Shown: positions 23,531 to 34,747 of the stretch, one piece after another
Position numbering within the stretch: position 1 is the first letter of the stretch
Layout: each line of letters starts with the position of its first letter
Assembly (NCBI GenBank): GCA_007922225.1
Contig: ML679954.1
Location: forward strand, 22,465,003-22,529,002
From: Emydura subglobosa
Taxonomy: Eukaryota; Chordata; Testudines; Chelidae
Direction: 5' to 3'
Length of the DNA stretch: 64,000 nt
Notes under the pieces: model-generated
What the model was told of the DNA's origin: nothing
The model's input: only the letters and a program-made list of their open reading frames with translations
Databases searched by the model: none
Made by a program: the position numbers and the translations under genes

Positions 23531-24060
23531 TCAGACGTTTTGGACTCTTTAGTTTAAAGAGGATATGGATAAGAGGTACAAGGTGCATGAAAGAAGTAAG
23601 TAAAATGTATGGAAGAGGTCCTATTTATGTCATCTGATAATAAAAGAACAAGGGGACACCCAATATATTTAAAAGTAACACACATAAAATTGATAAAAGG
23701 AAATGCTTCTTTTACACGACAGGAAACAAATCTGTGGAACTCACTACCACAAAATATAACAAGGTCAAGAGCTTTGTAGGATTCAAAAAAATGTTTAGAC
23801 ATTCATATGGGAAAAAATTTCTACAACAGCTTCAGTACTGTACTGCAGTAGCAATGATTAACATTTTCAGAGGATATCAGTCCTCGTGCTTCAGGTCATA
23901 AACTAACCACTAGCTTCTTGGGGTTTGGAAGAAACTTTCTGCACTGGCATGTTTTGCAAAAATGTCTACTGTGAGACATTATGGCTACCTGGTACTAGCC
24001 ATTGCTGGACACAGGTTGGCCACTTGTCTAATGCAATGTGGCAACGCCTATGTTCCTATC
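23531..24060 (+). mobile_element. CR1-type LINE 3' portion, diverged
   Basis: It runs through GGACTCTTTAGTTTAAAGAG and GATATGGATAAGAGGTACAA, matching the C-terminal CR1 reading frame (...L-F-S-L-K-R...). Next is AACAAATCTGTGGAACTC, the usual N-x-L-W-N-S region. It ends GGACACAGGTTGGCCACTTG then CTATGTTCCTAT, the CR1 3' untranslated end. 5'-truncated and broken by many changes. Confidence 0.7.
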
Positions 24061-24202
24061 CAAATTAGCCTTGTGTTTTTCAAACCATTGGTTTGTTTTT
24101 TCCACTTCAGCTTCACTGCATTCTAGAACAGTCTAAAGCATGTGTAAGGGACTCTAGCTTCTATGGTCTTCATTCTCTCAAACAGAACTATACCCTGCAG
24201 AA

Positions 24203-24382
24203 AGGGTGAAATTCACCCCAATGCAGAGTCCCATCCAAGGCCCTTCAGACCACTTATACCTTACAGTAAGGGCACAAATTAAAGCCCAATGAATTCCATG
24301 GCTTTAGATTAGGCCATAAAGGAATAAAGGTGGCCTGGAGAGCCTTGTGAAGTGTCCCTTACACTGGGATGAATTTCACCCT
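24203..24382. mobile_element. MITE with GGGTGAAATTCACCCC termini
   Basis: A 180-bp element with left end AGGGTGAAATTCACCCCAAT and right end ACTGGGATGAATTTCACCCT, inverse to each other with two or three mismatches. No clear target duplication. A shorter relative is at 28607-28722. Confidence 0.7.
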
Positions 24383-24663
24383 CAGACATAAAAGGCTGGA
24401 TACCCCTGGCCTAGTGTAAGAAGCGGTTAAAAATATTCCACTCTTAAGACCTAAAGAGACTTGTCAAGTTTAGTGACAGTAGAACTTTGATGACTTTGTA
24501 CTGCTGAATCAGAAATATCTAATGCTTTCAGAAACTGGTTTTTACTGAGCTAGATTTCTGGGAAAACATTTCAGTAGAAATTGTTAACATTTTGTGGAAG
24601 AACAGAAAATTATGGGCATCCTTTAAGGACAGACACATTTACCCATCCCTAAAGACACATATT

Positions 24664-24675
24664 CTCTTACCTTCC
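24664..24675 (-). other. NTNG1: Splice donor of the NTNG1 exon
   Basis: On the minus strand the exon ends GGAAG and the intron begins GTAAGAG, close to the consensus 5' splice site. The GT is at 24670-24669. Reading through hits an in-frame TAA at 24669-24667, so the frame needs splicing here. The exon ends in phase 2. Confidence 0.92.
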
Positions 24676-25311
24676 ATATACTCTTATGTCTGAGATTGCG
24701 TAAAAGTAGCGTGCCAAGTGTTGCTCATCTACATATATTTCCCCAGTTGCTGGCCTGAGCAATCTTATCCTCAGGTCTGTGATGGTAAAGAAATCTCTCA
24801 ACTTCTTGGTTGTGTCAAGCTGGCCGTATAGGGAAGCCATATTATGAAGCCGTGGTCCAGCAAAAAATGCAAATCGATCTTTGATCTCAAAGTGGATGAT
24901 TTTACTATTTGTCATGTATCCAGTGGAGTATTCTTCTGTGCAAATGATTTCTAGGACTGTGTGCTGTGATAAATCCTTCACTGATTTTGGATCCATATGG
25001 AAAGCATCTAAGCAGTCTGTGGCATAATACTGGTATGGCTGCCATGTTCGCCCATAGTCGAGTGATTTCTCCAAGATCATTTGGTCTGGACGGCCAGATT
25101 CAAAGGTGATAACTATATTATCTGTTAGTTCAATGGTTTTGTTCCAGGAGAGGGTAATGTTAACCTGAAGAGGTTTGGGGTAATCTTTCCAAGTTGTGGA
25201 TTGCCAAAATGTGGAGGGATGTCTTCCTTCAAGATCAAACATCAGTTCAGGTGGATGTGCCAGTTCACTGGTACTTGCATCACATTCATTATTGCACATG
25301 TAAGGATTCCC
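24671..25311 (-). CDS. NTNG1: Netrin-G1 internal coding exon, laminin N-terminal domain
   Basis: Netrin-G1 is a GPI-anchored presynaptic protein that binds the leucine-rich-repeat partner NGL-1 (LRRC4C) through its laminin N-terminal (LamNT) domain. This 641-bp exon starts in phase 0 with G-N-P-Y-M-C-N-N-E-C and runs 213 full codons plus two bases, ending ...SDIRVYG-R with the last Arg codon split. Visible landmarks are ELMFDLEGRHPSTFWQS, the LDYGRTWQPYQYYATDC stretch, the ICTEEYSTGY loop, DRFAFFAGPRLHNMASLYGQ and LARYFYAISD. These match the conserved LamNT core of netrin-G1 as I remember it. Cysteines are at exon residues 6 and 10, in TDC and in IIC. N-glycosylation sequons are NIT (residue 51) and NKT (residue 57). 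There are no stops or frameshifts. The Met at 25297-25299 is internal, not a start. The closest alternative, netrin-G2, fits less well. Confidence 0.96.
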
Positions 25312-25340
25312 CTATGAAAGAACAACAAAACAGTTTTACA
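25312..25340 (-). other. NTNG1: Splice acceptor and polypyrimidine tract of the NTNG1 exon
   Basis: Read on the minus strand, this is a T-rich run (ttttgttgttctttcatag) ending in AG immediately before the GGG codon that opens the exon. It is a standard 3' splice site. The in-frame TAG at 25312-25314 shows the reading frame cannot continue upstream, which supports the boundary. Confidence 0.9.
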
Positions 25341-26497
25341 AGGCAGCATTATATGAGTGACTACCATACATAAAGACATTCTTCACTTGACAAATTAGAA
25401 TTGACTTTCTATTGTTTACGAGCAAAGCCAAGAAAGAAAATAAATGTAGGGAATATCTTTGTTTATCTTAACTAGATTTCTCCTGTTTGCTTTATTTATT
25501 AAATTATTCCCCCTCCCCTACAACAGATTCTTTGTTTTTGTAATTTAAAATGTTGTTCTCGGTGGGTTTAAGAGAAAGAAAACAGTTTATTTATCCTGAA
25601 TGTGTTGGACCAGTAATCTAGTCACAAAAGCACAAGAACAATGAGCAAATGTCTAATGGCTCAGTAGCACTGACTCTTCTTAGAAAGATGCAGCAGCGAA
25701 GAAAGGAGAATTTCCTTTTAATACAAGTACATTCCTCAGGAGCACAGTTCATAAAAAAGTCACTTTTAGGAGAAGTGCCTTAGACTCAGCAATACATTCT
25801 CTATGAGTGCAATATAAAACAATACCAATACAGCTTTCATGTTTCCTTTTCCCCTGGCCTCAAATTTATCATGCTTAGCTGTGTTCCTGTTTAGTAATGT
25901 TTTCCCTTAAAATGTTCACACTGTTCACTACAAATCATTAGAAACACACTGCACTACAAGCTCTGGGGCTTGATCCAGACACCTACCACCCTATTAGTTA
26001 CAGGCTAGCGAAGTACTTCAGGAAAGACGTTTTACCAAACACTGGCTCCAATTTATCAGGACAAGATAATCCACCACTTGATTAGGTGGGAGATGTCAGC
26101 AGCTCCAGCTGCAAGGCTGCTATGGTGGCTGGAGGTCTGAACTGCGCGTTGAGTTAAAAAACAAAACACAACACAAACACTTACCAATTATGTGTACCTT
26201 TTACTGCTACTTGTCCTCTATGGCAAGGTGAAAGTGAATTATTCCTACTCTTGGATTTCTGACACATTAACTTGCACTACAATCATCTTCTTCCTCACAA
26301 AAGCTACTTCACTTGGAGGCTGAGGATAACTTGATAAAGCATTGCAAGCTATTAGGCTACTTTAAGCTGCACTGAATCATGTCTACCCAATCTAGAAGCT
26401 TTCATCAGTACATTAATATTTGGCTACTTAGTCATTCTCTATTCGTTTAAGAAAACAATTACTGCTCTCTACTTTTTAGAGTTAAATTGCAGCTGCT
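25341..26497. other. Intron sequence next to the exon, nothing recognised
   Basis: No repeat, frame or RNA gene was recognised in the first 1.1 kb upstream of the exon in gene orientation. Confidence 0.5.
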
Positions 26498-26586
26498 GAG
26501 GGTCTATACTATCCCATCAACACGTGGGGTACCTTCTCACATCAACAGGAGTTCTACTCACATATTGATGGGAGAATAGACCTTTA
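26498..26586. repeat. Short palindromic MITE remnant
   Basis: Arms GGTCTATACTATCCCATCAA and TTGATGGGAGAATAGACC are inverted copies with two mismatches, enclosing about 40 bp. Probably an internally deleted DNA transposon related to the GTCTACACTAC family. Confidence 0.6.
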
Positions 26587-27996
26587 TGTAATTCATTTTC
26601 CTTTTTCCTTACAATTACAATTATGTTTCTCTCCATCACAAGACCTTAGAGATCTGAAGCTTTGCAATCACACCCACTGCATGAGCTGGGTTTCAAATAA
26701 TGAGTTTCCACCTTGGTCATTGCCACAGTTCCTGACGTACTCAAGTTAAATGCAGGAAAAGGTCTTAAGCACTTACTCTGACCTCCCTAGAGGCAACTTT
26801 CTCTTACCTACTCAGAGAAATACCCTCTCTCTTTTTCCCATTAATGTAGCTGAATCCCAAAACTGACAACAATTCATTGAGACTCAAATATAATGCTTGA
26901 GAGAAAAAATGGGTTATTTGAAAAACAGAACAATGCTTATTAATTGACAGACTAAACATGCAGCTGTAACTGAGAAGATGCTTGTTACAGTTTTCTGCTT
27001 TCAAGCTCAGTATCACTATTTCTATGCATCATAGAATAATGGGGTTAGAAGGGACCAAATAAAGCAAAGAGGGGGAAAACCCCAATATATTCCAAGCAGG
27101 ATGGATAAGGCCACTAAGTTTTTTATTATTTAAACTCAGTTTAACATATCCAGAGACATAAATGCAAAGATCTGCAACCTTGTTTAAGCTTTTTTCAGGA
27201 AGCCTATAAATACTGTGGAATCTGTCAGGATTTATAAATTTTAAATATATGTAAATGTGCACTTTATAGAAAGAGGTCAGAGTTACACAAATCACTGGAA
27301 ATTTACTGGAACAACATGATCACTTCAGAGTCTGTTCATATGAAGCTATCAGTATAGCCATGAACTTACATGCTACAATCTCCTTTCTGGCAAAAGCTAC
27401 TTCATCTGGAGGTCAGGAATATCAAAACATAGAAAATCAAACCTACTGGATACTGGATGACAAGTTACAGACATTTATATTAAGCAGAACAGAAAGATGG
27501 CTTTGGTTTGCTACAGCACAGGTGGAAAACATAAATGTAGGTCTGTTGTCATTCTTTATGTTAAAAATTATCCACTGATCCCTGGATGCTGGCAGAGACT
27601 GTGTTTTATGAACCAGAATGGATAAAGGAAGGCTACTTACCTTACAGTAACTGGAGCAGACAGTAACTTGCACAATGAAATTAACCAGATGATTGGGTAG
27701 GAAAAGACTGAATTTTGCTTGTGGTTTTCACATCTATCTTTGGGCAGGTGAAGAGGCTCCACAGAACTGCATGACTGCCACTGATGTATTTAGCAGATGT
27801 AGTCAGTGAAGACACCCTCCTCTGAGTGGCAGGGCGAGCCTCAGGATCACTCAAAACAGGTAACTTAAAGGTAGCGAGACAAACTTTACCGGAGCAAAAC
27901 TCTCTCATCTCTACATTTTAGAGGTCAGTATAATCTAATCTGGTTGAGCCACCAAAAGATTTAAGGCTGATCTCATTTGTTGGCAAGTACTAGTAA
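26587..27996. other. Intron sequence with a short CR1 tail fragment
   Basis: TCATAGAATAATGGGGTTAG followed by AAGGGACC at 27029-27060 is the reverse complement of a CR1 3' end (minus orientation). The remainder is unannotated. Confidence 0.5.
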
Positions 27997-28275
27997 GTCT
28001 ATGCTACAGACTTCTGCAGGCCCAGCTGGGATGGGAAGAGGTGTGATCCTTAACGAACATAGGTGTTGGCAGAAGCCGCTAGTATAGACGCAGTAATATC
28101 AACAAAACTGTGCTTTACCCAGTACAGCTTCTTTTGCTTGTAGGGGGTGGTTTTACTACACTGGTACAAAGCGCAGCTTTGCGGTATTGCTGCATCCACA
28201 CTAGGGGAGCTTTGCTGGCACAATATACCCATGGTATTCCCATACAAGTAAAGTGCTGTTAGTGTAGACATAGCC
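27997..28275. mobile_element. Harbinger-like MITE
   Basis: A 279-bp element with left end GTCTATGCTACAG and right end AGTGTAGACATAGCC (inverse GGCTATGTCTACACT). Flanking trinucleotides are TAA (27994-27996) and TGA (28276-28278), compatible with a decayed TAA duplication. Termini resemble the larger element at 5831-6997. Confidence 0.6.
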
Positions 28276-28439
28276 TGACTGCTGCCAGGCCATGCTAACC
28301 CTGTTTGTGAGATCTCTGATTGTTATATTATTGCTCTCTCCAGACTTCCATGCACAATGCAAATGAACTATTCCATAATTAATGAAACTCTAGTTGTCAC
28401 CAATGGTGGTGTTCTTCACTACAGAGATAGCTGCATTTT

Positions 28440-28500
28440 AATTCCTACCTGTTTATATTGTGCTTTGGGATGGAAGATGTTGTATAAATTCAAGTTATTA
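28440..28500 (+). repeat. MIR/L2-type 3' tail fragment
   Basis: TTGTGCTTTGGGATGG, then GATGTTGTATAAATTCAAG matches the shared tail (GCGCTTTGGGAT...GGCGCTATATAAATGCAA). Confidence 0.55.
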
Positions 28501-28606
28501 CTGACCTTATAAAAATCCACTAGATATTAAATATGGGATCTTCTGGGTTTATACCAAACAGATATTGATTCTGTCAAGAGTCCAAATGAGAATTCAATTC
28601 AGTGTG

Positions 28607-28722
28607 AGTGAAATTCATCCTGTGCAGAGGGCCAGCACAAATCCTATGGACCATTTCACACTCATTAAAACCTATTTTCAGGCAAGCCTGGTCCAATGCA
28701 CAGGGGTGGATTTCATCCCATC
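28607..28722. repeat. Short MITE with GTGAAATTCATCC termini
   Basis: Left end GTGAAATTCATCCTGTGCAG and the inverse of the right end (GGGATGAAATCCACCCCTGT) share the family seen at 24203-24382. Overlapping ORFs on both strands are by-products of the palindrome. Confidence 0.6.
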
Positions 28723-28820
28723 TGAAAACAAGAGTAATCATTACCACTGTCAATATTGCCAATTCTAAGTGTTCAAAAATTGTGACCTAAAAAACCCATA
28801 AGATTGACTTCAAATCACCA

Positions 28821-28841
28821 GATCGATCGATCTATCTATCT
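28821..28841. repeat. (GATC)n/(TATC)n microsatellite
   Basis: Three GATC units followed by three TATC-type units. Short. Confidence 0.85.
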
Positions 28842-29641
28842 AAACAAACTTTGGGGTCTTTTTATTTGCCTTTTAGTTTTTGAGTGTTTAGAGAGCACTT
28901 GGGTCACTTTTTCAAGTTTTTCTCAACAACCAACAGGGCTATAAACTTACCATTTTTTTAAAAAAGGGTTGAGAGTTTCATATTTTCACAAGACTCCAGG
29001 ACCTGGGGCTTTGAGAAAACACCAAATACCATAGGACTTGCAATAAAACCATGAGAGCTAGCAATAATGAAATATCTAAATTAATGATGTGGCAAATGCT
29101 AAAACTTTGCTTATTGTACATGGTCTTCAGTTCTATATGCATAAAAATGTCAGGTAAAGGAACATAAACTGTCAAAATTAATGGCAGAGATTATTAAGTG
29201 GGAGGTTGGCCAGAATGATAGTTTCATCCTTTACCTGAACCCACTCCTGGTGGTAAATTTCAGCAGTATAACACTATTAAAATTGATGTGTAAGCAAATC
29301 ATTCCAAAAGAGAATCCTCACCAAATGGCTGCATGTATACCAAAAATATCAATTGGAGCATTCTCTTTTATTTCATAGCACTGAATGATCTTCTGTGAGA
29401 TTAATGATTGGATTATCATTAACATAATTTACGGTGTGGGTGCAATGGCACTGAAAGGAAATTAGGAAAAAAGATATACTGCATTGTAATTTAATAAAAC
29501 TGATACCCTGAATTTTAACACTATCTTAAAAACAAAGGGATGGGAAGACAAATCACAAACAGAAGCAAGTTCCCCATTGCCTGTACTGAAGTGAGGGAAA
29601 ACACATAATCATATTTCTTGGAACTGTTGCCATACAGACTT
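28842..29641. other. Intron sequence, nothing recognised
   Basis: No repeat or coding signal recognised. Confidence 0.45.
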
Positions 29642-29821
29642 AAGAGCCTGATTCTCATTTACACTACTGCTCCTTTAAACCATTGCTCTGGCTGTGTAAA
29701 GGGGCCTTAAAATAGATACCAATATAACTAATTCTAAATGTAGTTTACACTCCTTCTGACGCCCCTTTATGCTGCCACAATGGAATAAAGGAGCCCTAGC
29801 ATAAATGAAAATCAGGTTCTT
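29642..29821. mobile_element. Palindromic MITE (GCCTGATTCTCATTTACAC type)
   Basis: Left end AAGAGCCTGATTCTCATTTA mirrors the right end TAAATGAAAATCAGGTTCTT over about 20 bp with two mismatches. The element is 180 bp. Inner arms (CTGCTCCTTTA against TAAAGGAGCC) extend the symmetry. Confidence 0.7.
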
Positions 29822-31733
29822 AGAATAAGTTAGCATGAAACCAATCACCATTAAAAAAGATGAATTACAAATGTTAATATCTTCATCTCAGTGATCATTC
29901 TCCTTAACACCACTAACAATAAAATGGATACATCAAAGAGAAACTTTCACTTATTTGTCAAAACTAAGAAAATTCTTTGCTACCAACATCTAACAGGCTA
30001 GAGCATTATGTAATTATTTTGTGACCAGCAGGCAGCATTAAGTAAACTTTAATTTAAGTGCTCCATGCAAAAGCTCTTCAGCTGTACAAGGTGAAAAATA
30101 CTTATAACTTTTTAAAACAATATTTAAACATTTAAAACAATATTTAAAAAATTTCTAAGTAAACGAACAGTTAATGCCTCTAAATCCTGACAATTACAAC
30201 ATAAGGATGATGATGGTTTTCCCTACATTACCACCTTCTTAAGGAAATGCATTACATTACAGTACTTCTCAGGGTGACTGAAGTTGTTATTAATTAGCAC
30301 CTTGAATGCTGTTATTATTTTGCCTCCTCACACTTTGGGAAGTCAGGATGTTATCGAAAGATTCTGACACATTGGAAAAGTTTCTGTTTTAAAAGAACAC
30401 TGGACTTGTTCTATACTGCAGCAGCTGACACAGTCCAGTCCAGGTCTGACTGGTCCCAGAAGGGTTTCATCATGATTAGCTGAATACAATTTGTTCTGGT
30501 CTGCACTGACTGGTTAGGTTTGTTCTGTATTGTGTCAGACAACTTCAATCTTCACAATGGTGTTTGAACACAATAATATTTTTTTGAAGTAGACGAGGCT
30601 GAAAAAAGGCCCCTCAGGTTGCCCTGCTTGGCTGCACAGACTATCTATCCTCTGTACTTCACAGAAAGGAGCAATGAGAGCTGAACTACAGCTGACATTT
30701 TATTCTCCTCCTAGTTAGAAAACTTCCACAGCTTGCCATTGGTAACACAAGGGAGAACTTGGTGACAAATGGGACAATGACCTTGAAATAAGTATTTATG
30801 TTAAAGGCAAAAGTCTACAACAATTCAGTAGTTGAGCTATAATGGAGACAGTGATGAAAAGGGGTTTTGCAGCTGCTGCTCAAGGGTTAAAATCTGATTG
30901 CTCCTTCTCAGATGAGGGGCCTCCCTCCTCTCATCACAAAGATTCTTCTGTGGCATATACACAGGCTTAGGACTTGATTGAAGCTGTTGCTTGTTTCAAT
31001 CTGCTCCCTGTACACACTAACACCTTGTGGACTTTTTTACTCAGGAACAAAGACAGGGGGGCTTAACCTTTCTGCAGTGTGAATATTAGAAGCTGTATCC
31101 CAGATTACATGCTGTAATAGACACCTGGCTAAATCCCTACAGAGGATTATGGCCTGGATTTTCAAACTGGTGAATGCCACAGAGGTCAAGCAGGCCAAGA
31201 TTTTAGGAAAGAGCAAAATAAATTCTCAAGAAGCCAGTCACAGAAGCTGATTTTTATACTTCCATCTCAAGCAGTTAGGTCAGATATACTTGACAAGGAA
31301 TAAATATAGACTGAATCAAGCAAGACAAACTCAGGCTCTGTAGTAAAATATTTCATTAAAATAAATAATATTGAAATAATAGGACAATCACTATTTATTT
31401 CTATCCCAAAAGGTCATCACAAGAGAAATACATTTAGTACCATGTTGTACCATGTGGATGATTAATAACTTAATAATCAGTAACAACAATCACACTTATG
31501 CACCACTTCCTCAAAGTAACAAATAAACATGGATAATATATTTTCAGTTTTATAGAGCTAGATTATGATATCTTCACTCAGGTTGCATAGTACATTAATT
31601 TCCCCATCAACAGTCTCACTGAACCAATGAATTCAACTGGACTATTCACAGAACTAAATGTGAGTAAAGGGATCAGAATCTCTCCTGTCATGCTTATATT
31701 ATCAAAGCACCTGTAAACATTAGCTAGCTGACA
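29822..31733. other. Intron sequence with one short direct repeat
   Basis: Unannotated intron. TTTAAAACAATATTTAAA occurs twice in tandem at 30111-30128 and 30131-30148 (20-bp period). No coding signal. Confidence 0.55.
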
Positions 31734-32140
31734 CAGTAGAACCTCAGAGTTACAAACACCAGAGTTAAGAACTGACCGGTCAACCACACGCCTCATATGG
31801 AACCAGAAGTACGCAATGAGGCAGCTGCAGAGGACCCCTTCTCCCCTCAAAAAAGCAAGTACAGTACAGTAGTTTATTAAACGTAAATTACTGGGGGTGA
31901 ATGTTTTTAAAAAATATTTGACAAGGTAAGGAAACTTTTTCTGTGCTTGTTTCATTTCAATTAAGATGGATAAAAAGAGCATTTTTCTTCTGCATAGTAA
32001 AGTTTCATAGCTATATTAAGTCAATGCTCAGTTGTAAACTTTTGAAAGAACAACCATAACGTTTTGTTCAGAGTTACCAACATTTCAGAGTTACGAACAA
32101 TCTCTATTCCCAAGATGTTCATAACGCTGATATTCTACTG
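31734..32140. mobile_element. Pogo/Tigger-like MITE, copy 2
   Basis: A 407-bp relative of the element at 2799-3192 in the same orientation, with ends CAGTAGAACCTCAGAGTTAC and the inverse of ...GATATTCTACTG. The right flank has the expected TA; the left flank is CA, a likely decayed TA. The 134-codon minus-strand frame across it (31578-31982) is a chance frame. Confidence 0.78.
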
Positions 32141-32164
32141 TAGTACACTAGTGAATGTGTGTCA

Positions 32165-32220
32165 TGAGCTTTCATGAGGAAAAGTGCTATTTAAGTGCTA
32201 AGAATTGTTGTTATTATGAA
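32165..32220 (+). repeat. MIR/L2-type 3' tail fragment
   Basis: GAAAAGTGCTATTTAAGTGC followed by TAAGAATTGTTGTTATTATG matches the common tail ending in a TTATTATT-type simple repeat. Confidence 0.55.
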
Positions 32221-33689
32221 AACAGGGATGGTTTTAGATAAGACCACTTCAACATCAATAACCTTTTAAACACTGCACTGGGTTGTCAGCATTTTAGGTT
32301 AAAGTGATTTAAGTATCAGAATCTCAATGGAGGATTGATGTTGTTTCACAGAGCTCCCAAGTGAAAATTATTTGGAGGATCAGACAAGCACTTCGAGCCA
32401 CAGGCTGAAACCACATGAATTCTTCAAAACTGGGGTGGACTGGGCGAGGGGGAGTTTATACATGAATAACTTCTACAGAGATTTTAAAAGATTAAACTAG
32501 GAAAGACTGGTTTGCCAAATATTAATAGGAATACTTATCACTTCATGCACTTTTTATCTTCAAACTATATTACAAACTAAGGCCAAGTTCCTACAATGGT
32601 ATTAAAAGTATTTAGTTGCCTAAGGATCTGACCCTCATAACAGCTCTGTGAGGTAAATGTCATTTGGTGCCTTAGGTAAATATGTCTTATGCCAAAATGG
32701 GAAGGAGCCAGATGTAAAAGGATTAAAGTCAATGGAAACTAAGGAGAGCCCATCACCTTGTAGAAGTTAAAGCCTGCATTTTCCCAGATTAGTGCCTAGT
32801 GATTTGCCCAATTCCTGGCCCCCAGTGATGTACTCAGATTACTAGACCATGCCTCTCTTGAATATTATGGGCCACAAATTTAGTAGACGAATGGAACTTT
32901 TTAATATTTGTTTCCATTTAAGATGATGAAACATATTTTCCCCTTGTTGTGCCTATTCTGCCATGCTAAATAATAACTAAGGGGTCTAGTTTGTCAGAAG
33001 AAAAGACAAAGCAAATGTTAGTTGATTTAGTACCTTGCTCACTCTGAGTCTGATTAAGCTTCTGAAAACTTCTAGTTCACACCAGGCATATTCAGAGATT
33101 TAACAGATTAGCAGTGTCACTCCCACACTAGTATTACATCATCACACTAGCATAGCCACTATATACTTGTCTGTACATTCTCCCTTTTTAGCTACTTTAA
33201 TTGCACTTCTATCTCAAAACCCCCCCAAGGATAATAGATTTTGACACACTTTTCAAGTTACTTGATTAGTCAAAGAGACTATTCACTTTCAGGTTTCTTT
33301 AGCTGCTTTCTCAGACACAGCCTACTCATTCCAAGAGGACTGCATGCTGTGTGGCAGTGCTAACTTTTACTTGGCAACCTTGCTGATGCTATTTCAGCCA
33401 TGAGTTACCACTTGGTGATTTTGGAATTACGGGGGCCTTTTAACAAATCTATTGGCACTAATACAGATTTCTGCTGTGCTCTTTTCTGTTCCTTGAAGAA
33501 CAAAATATTTGCCTTTTCCTCTTATATCAGTAGGTATCTGGAACGATTATTATTAACAATTTATACTAGGGTAATGCCTAGAGGCCAATAAGACTGGGAC
33601 CTATTGGTAGGTGCTGGCCAAACATGTCTCAGCAGTATCAAGAAAACCTTCTTTGATTTCTCTGTCTAGTGTTTGTTTGAAAAATCAAA
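32221..33689. other. Intron sequence with possible antisense MIR trace
   Basis: Around 32630-32870, CTCATAACAGCTCTGTGAGG resembles the reverse complement of the MIR core. Otherwise unannotated; a 63-codon frame at 33400-33591 has no recognisable motif. Confidence 0.4.
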
Positions 33690-34744
33690 ATAATAGAATC
33701 ACGGAATGTAGGGCTAAAAGGGTATTCAAAAAGTCATCAAGTGCAGATCCCTACACTGTGGCAGGACCAAGCAAACCTAGAGCATTCCTAACAAGTGTTT
33801 GTCCAACCTGTTTTTAAAAACCTCCAATGATGAGGATTCCACCACCTCCCTTGGAAGCCTATTCCAGAGCTTAAGGACTCTTATGGCTAGAAAGTTTTTC
33901 CTAATATCTAACATAAATCTCCCTTGCTGCAGATTAAGCCCATTACTTCTTGGCCTACCTTCAGTGGACATGGAGAACAACTGATCACAATCCTCTTTTT
34001 AGCAGCCCTTAATATTTTTGAAGACTACTATCAGGTACCCCTCAGTCTTCTTTTCTCAAGACTAAACATGCCCAGTTGTTTTTTTTAAAAACTTTCCCCA
34101 TTTAAACAAACAAACGAACGAACGAACAACTTTCCTCACTTTTGTTGCTCTCTTCTGGACTCTCTCCAGTTTATCCTCATCTTTCCTAAAGTGTAGTGCT
34201 CGGAAACGGACACAGTACTCCAGCTGAGGCCTCACCAGTGCCAAGAAGAGCCGAACAAATATGACAAGCCTGTTAATACACCTCAGTGATATTAGCTTTT
34301 TCTCAACTGCATCAAATTGTTGATTCATATTCAATATGTGATCCACTATGGTCCCCCTCGATCGTTTTAAGCAGTACTACCACCTAGCCCGTTATTCCTC
34401 ATTTTGTAGTTGTATATTTGATTTTTTCCTTCCTCAGTGAAGTACTTTGTATTTGTCTTTATTAAATTTCATCTTCTTGAAGACAGATGAATTCTCCAAT
34501 TTGAATTCTAATCCTGTCCTCTAAAGAGCCTCTTGCAGCCTCTCCCAGCCTGGTGTCATCTGCAAATTTTATAAACACACTCTCCACTCCATTATCCAAG
34601 TCATTAATGAAAATATTTAATAGTACTGGACCCAGGACTGACTCCTGTGGGACCTCACTAGATGCACCCCCGCAGTCTGACAGCAAATCACTGATAACTA
34701 TTCTTTGAGTACAGTCTTTCAACCAGTTGTGCAATTTCATGTGA
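33690..34744 (-). mobile_element. CR1 LINE, 5'-truncated, with reverse transcriptase end and 3' tail
   Basis: On the minus strand the frames read N-W-L-K-D-C-T-Q-R, then S-V-L-G-P-V-L-L-N-I-F-I-N-D and F-A-D-D-T (the catalytic palm motif). After frame breaks come V-R-P-Q-L-E-Y-C-V and K-L-E-R-V-Q-K-R-A-T. Near the 3' end is L-K-L-W-N-R-L-P-R-E-V-V. The 3' terminus at 33690-33710 is the reverse complement of a CR1 tail. A (CGAA)n/(AAAC)n run interrupts it at 34104-34128. The element is dead, with frameshifts between the three coding blocks. Confidence 0.88.
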
Positions 34745-34747
34745 TGC

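Larger units (their letters stand above)
1..24670 (-). other. NTNG1: NTNG1 intron downstream of the LamNT exon (partial)
   Basis: This is the intron 3' of the exon in gene orientation, running to the window edge, so it is at least 24.7 kb. The next exon expected in the family begins the first laminin-type EGF repeat (C-K-C-N...). No such reading frame was seen on the minus strand here. The content is repeats, listed separately, and unannotated AT-rich DNA. Confidence 0.85.

Noticed and set aside
30420..30545. Possible palindrome around GACTGGTC/GACTGGTTAG
   Set aside because: The arms do not pair beyond short words.
31578..31982. 134-codon minus-strand open frame
   Set aside because: Lies mostly across the pogo-like MITE, whose family is non-coding; no transposase motif.
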